From: Halisarca cf. caerulea
Taxonomy: Eukaryota > Porifera > Demospongiae > Chondrillida > Halisarcidae
Length of the DNA: 12,500 nucleotides
Assembly: GCA_963170055.1 (NCBI GenBank)
Contig: CAUJGJ010000242.1
Span: 1,710,001 to 1,722,500 of the forward strand
Direction: 5' to 3'
Below the pieces are notes generated by a model, which worked only from the letters and a program-made list of their open reading frames with translations, was not told the DNA's origin and did no database searches. This document shows, piece by piece, positions 1-12,500 of the stretch (position 1 is the first letter of the stretch; every line of letters starts with the position of its first letter). The translations under genes were made by a program, and so were the position numbers.

Positions 1-395
1 TTGTGTGTTTGGCGGTGTGAATTGGGGCATTGTCCTGTTGAAAGACCATTTCACCTTTTGGAAAGTGTTCCAGGAAAGGTACGAGGTGCGCTTTGAGTAT
101 CTTCACATAGTCCACAGCCTTCATTCAGTGGTTAATCCGGACGATTGGCGAAACACATAAGAATGTGAAAGTACCCCCATACCATCACATTGCCACCACC
201 ATGCTTTACAGTTTGCTGCACACATTTGGGTCAAGAGCTTCCCTCACACTTCTTCGAACATAAGTGCGACCGTTGCTCTTGTAGAGGTTGAATTTCGACT
301 CGTCTGAAAAGACAATTTTACTTCAGTCCTCCACAGTCCAATGTTGGCATTCTAGGGCAAATTGTAGATGTTTTCCTTGGTTCGCTCTGCTTAGG
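1..395 (-). mobile_element. Tc1/mariner transposase remnant (broken)
   Basis: Conceptual translation on the minus strand, over more than one frame, gives a run of Tc1-family landmarks in the right order: KHLQFALECQHWTVED, VFSDESKFNLY with the first catalytic Asp (302-304), VKHGGGNVMVWGYF, VDYVKILKAHLVPFLEHFPK, and VFQQDNAPIHTAKHT with the second catalytic Asp (32-34). The two Asp codons are about 90 residues apart, as usual for Tc1. The copy is dead: a TGA replaces the residue after WTVED, and frameshifts occur in the middle. The third acidic residue would lie outside the window at the left edge. Confidence 0.88.
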
Positions 396-396
396 A

Positions 397-456
397 AGTG
401 CTCCAGGAAACGCCTACGAGGTGCTCTTTGAGTATGTTCACATAGTTCACAGCTCA
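397..456 (-). mobile_element. Second, displaced fragment of the same transposase
   Basis: About 60 bp closely resembling 61-122, in the same orientation. It translates as AVNYVNILKEHLV, matching AVDYVKILKAHLV in the main copy. It abuts the upstream-coding end of that copy, where this part of the protein does not belong, so two insertions or a rearrangement are involved. Confidence 0.75.
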
Positions 457-462
457 CCATCA

Positions 463-592
463 CACCACCACATATATTCACAAAACAATTTAGTCTCAAT
501 CAAATCATTAGTATAAATTAAAAATACACTATATTTAATACTATGCTTTTGTTCTTTATCAATAGTAATCTTATTTCCATATACTTATTAAA
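463..592. repeat. Direct repeat, copy 1
   Basis: About 130 bp starting caccacca and including ttcacaaaac, tttagtct, caaatcatta and atactatgctttt. It recurs in the same orientation at 1251-1375 with small substitutions and indels. No coding content. Confidence 0.75.
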
Positions 593-686
593 TGAACCTT
601 GTACAGTTCTAGTCACAGTGACACCTTGCATAAACCTTGGAGGGTGGATGATGTCAAGTAGTATTAACTTGGGTTGGCTGAAGTTC
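593..686 (-). pseudogene. Decayed copy of exon 3 (linker/FN3 start)
   Basis: About 94 bp aligns without large gaps to 9419-9513 inside exon 3. The clearest shared stretch translates as QGVTVTRTVQGS, against VQDVTVTRAVQGS in exon 3. Similarity ends abruptly after this, before the FN3 core tryptophan, and there is no usable splice frame. It lies beyond the 3' end of the gene and on the same strand. Confidence 0.7.
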
Positions 687-1250
687 ACCAGTTGTTAAAT
701 CAAGTGCAACTTAATTGGTGCACGTTGTTGGTTGAGTGGAAGATGTAATTGCTGTGTATGGCAGTGCAGAATTATTATGGCACACTATCCCAAGTCTATA
801 CTCTAGCGAAGATGATTAATTAACTATATCATTACAAATGCTACTCACCAACTGTCTAGCTATTGTACACTTCTCAATCAATGTACTTCACAAATGAATA
901 ATGCCTGTACAGCTCCCATACTTACCAAAGGAACTCAAATCACAGCCTGTTTATGTGCATTTCATTGTCCTTTAACATAATAGGACTGTTAAGGATGGAT
1001 CTGAAGTATACTAGCATTCCTCTATAAACGTGAGCAGCAGTAATGAAAATTATACAATTTCACTGTATGCTAATTGTACAGATAATTATAAACTGTGAAT
1101 ACCATGCACACTCTGTCACTCCCAGGCTGCCAGTAACTGTTACTGGATTATTCCTTATCTATCAGCCATACAAATAGCAGGCGGGTATATCACATTTCAG
1201 TTTTAATTACTATGCTTTTGTACATTTTCGCTGTCACTAGGTTCATTTTT
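687..1250. other. Non-coding 3' flank
   Basis: AT-rich sequence between the exon 3 relic and the second copy of the direct repeat. I see no coding frame, RNA gene or element termini here. Confidence 0.5.
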
Positions 1251-1375
1251 CACCACCAAGTATATTCACAAAACGATTTAGTCTCCATCAAATCATTATT
1301 ATAAAAATATACTATTTTTAATACTATGCTTTTATTCTTCATCAATAATTATTATTTTTCCTTTATTATTTAAAT
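1251..1375. repeat. Direct repeat, copy 2
   Basis: Second copy of the 463-592 repeat, about 785 bp away, roughly 85% identical by eye. It may be a dispersed element or the trace of a segmental duplication. Confidence 0.75.
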
Positions 1376-1769
1376 GTTTGATTTTATATGCTTTATATAC
1401 TAATCTATTACATACAAAGCAATGTAATTTGAGTGTGTAATCAGTTTTTTGCTGCTGAGATTTATGGTAGGCACTTCAGATATAAATGCATATTCAAAGT
1501 TCTTTATGTAACAATATGTTCTCCATTTATAACTTTATCACACATATCACTTAACATAATACTTAGACATAATATCATATAATATAATATCATGGTTTCA
1601 CTCCTGAATAATATACATTGCTATATTATTCATAATAATTATAATATAACGTGTAAATATAATTATAATGTTTGCTTCACACACTACTGATATAAAATAT
1701 TACTTCGATTATAATGATATGTATTATGTGTTTCATAACAGTGCTACTCCCACTACATATGCAATGTAT
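1376..1769. other. Very AT-rich 3' flank
   Basis: Strongly AT-rich, with short imperfect palindromes such as the ataatata/tataattat runs around 1560-1720. No coding signal. Any 3' end of the transcript beyond the candidate poly(A) signal would lie here. Confidence 0.5.
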
Positions 1770-1775
1770 TTTATT
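1770..1775 (-). promoter_or_regulatory. Candidate poly(A) signal AATAAA
   Basis: On the minus strand AATAAA occurs about 100 nt after the stop of exon 15. It is the nearest such hexamer downstream of the stop. The region is AT-rich, so chance occurrence is possible. Confidence 0.45.
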
Positions 1776-1877
1776 TTACAATAAATATTATGTGCATTAT
1801 CCATTGCAATACTTTACTACTGAGGATACTGCACACTGATAAATGGCAATTCAGCTGTTAGGCCATAAGGACTTTGT

Positions 1878-10582
<8,705 letters not shown>

Positions 10583-11545
10583 TTTGTAGGCTTTGAATAT
10601 AGTCCTTGGACCAGGACTGATTAATCAGACTTAACTGACTTCTTCACACTTCAGCAGCAGATATATGCGTTATCCCTGTACACGTCTATAAATTTGCCTC
10701 CTGAATATTATACTCTTCACTAAATAGCTGCAGCCTCAGGCTTTCTGGAATATTACATAATATCTGAAAGGATGCAATTCAAGGGCATGTATAACATTAA
10801 TTAATATGGTTAGAGTGAGCTGCCATGCAGCCAAATTGTGGGGATATCACATGTCAGGTAAATTTTCACTATAACTTTTGTCCTATGCATAAACAATTAT
10901 GTCTGGTGCATTCTTTCTCATGCACAGATGCTTGTGTACTACCTATGTACTCGCTTTTTGTCCTCATGCAAGCAGGGGTATGGTCACGAGATCAGTATAA
11001 CATGTATAGGCATGCATGTTTGAGTGCATGTATGTTTGAGTGCATGCTACATGCGTGTATATGTGCGCTGAGTGCATGTGCATGTGTGGGAGCTTGTTTC
11101 TATAGTCGGGCTTGTTGTGTGCAATTGTGATATGATATGTATAGCTGTTACTTATATATATAGCTATTCTTCTACAACACATGCATAATTACACGTTCAC
11201 TAAACCACTACACACTTTTGTGTGTAGGCACTCTTATTATATTGATTGAAAACCAAGCTTGTTCCCTTACTGCGGCGAGGTATATATGCAAGTACAGTGC
11301 AACTCGATCGATTAATACACTCATGGGATAGTACGTACTTACGCTTACACCGTACTATTTTCTAATAACGAACCGACTTAAGGTCCTGTGCTAGCACGTA
11401 CTTCAAATAATGTTTAGTACATACCCAGATATGACATACTTCCGGTTATGAAGTACGAATTTTTATTTCCCTATAACAAATTTCATTCGTACCAGCATTC
11501 TCCTAAACCGGTCAAGGTTCTCTGGCACCAACCATTTATTTACCA
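10583..11545. other. 5' flank of the receptor gene
   Basis: An in-frame TGA precedes the start codon by about 48 nt. A TATAAT match on the minus strand at 10712-10707 could be part of a promoter, but nothing confirms it. At 11011-11088 a GT-rich cryptic minisatellite repeats units like tgtttgagtgcatg. No coding gene is supported here. Confidence 0.4.
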
Positions 11546-11635
11546 TACAAACTGACCTCTATAATCCGGCAACCTGTTAATCCAGCACTGTTTTACATTC
11601 CCCAATGGGTGCCGGATTAGACATGTTTTACTGTA
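11546..11635. mobile_element. Small TIR element C (about 90 bp)
   Basis: Begins taca and reaches ctataatccggc; the right end, reverse complemented, begins TACA and reaches CTAATCCGGC. The pair forms imperfect terminal inverted repeats of about 25 bp. The aatccggc core is shared with the element at 11927-12086. Confidence 0.55.
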
Positions 11636-11926
11636 TATATATTATATATATTGTTTCATTTTCAATACTGCAATGTCAAAAACATGTTTTTACACTAAGA
11701 CATGTAATACGAATAGTATTACACAAGGAATTTACGTCTGGTAAACTGTTTGACAATGTGGGCTTTTCTATTACGTACAGGATTCTAGGCATAATATTAT
11801 GCTCTTGAAGAGTAATAATAATTTATTAACGTAAGGCCCCACATTATAAGTTAGCTAGCTAGTTTAAGGCACACATGCAGACAACAATCTAGCAGGACAT
11901 ATATAAACTAAAGGAGATTTACACAG

Positions 11927-12086
11927 TACAGTCAAAACTCTTAAATCCAGCCACATGGTATACAGATGCAAAATTAAAACATCTTCTTGCAATGCACTGT
12001 GTACATTGAGTATGCACATTTACGTACTAGCTGGCTGGGTAGCAAGGGTTGTTATTTCAGAGGCCGGATTACATTAGTCTTGACTT
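11927..12086. mobile_element. Small TIR element D (about 160 bp)
   Basis: The left end tacagtcaaaactcttaaat and following ccagcc match the reverse complement of the right end (AGTCAAGACTAATGTAATCC, then GGCC) over about 24 bp with mismatches. The termini resemble pogo-type non-autonomous elements. Confidence 0.55.
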
Positions 12087-12387
12087 TGGCATTTTAATTA
12101 ACAGTGCAACACAATGATAATCTACTACATGTATCTCTATATAACTCAATCTATATACATAGGCAAAAAAAAAACATGACAGGGCTGCATGAATTTTTAT
12201 GTATGCACCACAACCCAAGACCTTCACTGAACATGAGCAACTGTAATTGCCATTTCTGAGCAACATCATGCAGTTCCCTGATATTTAAGTTAGAATGCAT
12301 TCACTTGCACATTTATGTAACCCTTATATTTGCAATAACAGCCAGTGTTAGCACAATGTGATGGAATCTCACAAAAGATTTAGTGTG

Positions 12388-12389
<2 letters not shown>

Positions 12390-12477
<88 letters not shown>

Positions 12478-12498
12478 AGAGAGAGAGTGTGTGTGTGT
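12390..12498. repeat. (GT)n microsatellite with a (GA)n insert
   Basis: About 80 bp of GT repeats, then gcgagagagagagag, then GT again to the window end. It probably continues beyond the window. Confidence 0.97.
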
Positions 12499-12500
12499 AA

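Noticed and set aside
10825..11130. Cysteine-rich 101-residue plus-strand frame
   Set aside because: The Cys content comes from the TGCATG/TGTGTG minisatellite; there is no signal peptide, splice context or recognisable Cys spacing.
11605..11808. 67-residue plus-strand frame
   Set aside because: It starts inside small TIR element C and has no coding features.

Overview
The window looks like nuclear DNA of an early-branching animal, most likely a sponge (demosponge). This is inferred from three things: the AT-rich background with many short transposon relics, the compact multi-exon gene with GT-AG introns, and the Ig/fibronectin-III receptor it encodes. No prokaryotic features (operons, ribosome binding sites) are present. 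The species assignment is an inference; no marker gene fixes it.

One gene dominates. It lies on the minus strand from the ATG at 10582 to a TGA at 1878, and I could assemble it as 15 exons. Every junction keeps frame. The sum is 3582 nt (1193 codons plus stop). The product is a type I membrane receptor: signal peptide (exons 1-2), one Ig domain (exon 2), a Ser/Thr-rich linker, ten FN3 domains (exons 3-13), one transmembrane helix (exon 14) and a short tyrosine-motif tail (exons 14-15). Almost all introns are phase 1, so nearly every domain is a symmetrical, shufflable exon. The final exon encodes an ITIM-like motif that overlaps an ITAM-like pair of tyrosines. It is missed if the open frame of exon 14 is simply read to its in-frame TAA, because that TAA overlaps a splice donor.

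The locus shows birth and decay of domain exons. Exons 4-6 are close paralogues. A phase-compatible Ig-like exon between exons 1 and 2 carries two in-frame TGA codons. Decayed copies of two FN3 exons lie at 2420-2591 (inside the last large intron) and 593-686 (3' flank).

The flanks and introns hold mobile-element debris. Positions 1-456 carry a broken, scrambled Tc1/mariner transposase. A foldback element lies at 5561-5661 and a probable retroelement tail ending in (ATCT)n at 6600-6713. Small TIR elements lie at 8527-8702, 8725-8921, 11546-11635 and 11927-12086. Microsatellites are (AT)n at 3501-3679 and (GT)n at 12390-12498. I see no second protein-coding gene, tRNA or rRNA.
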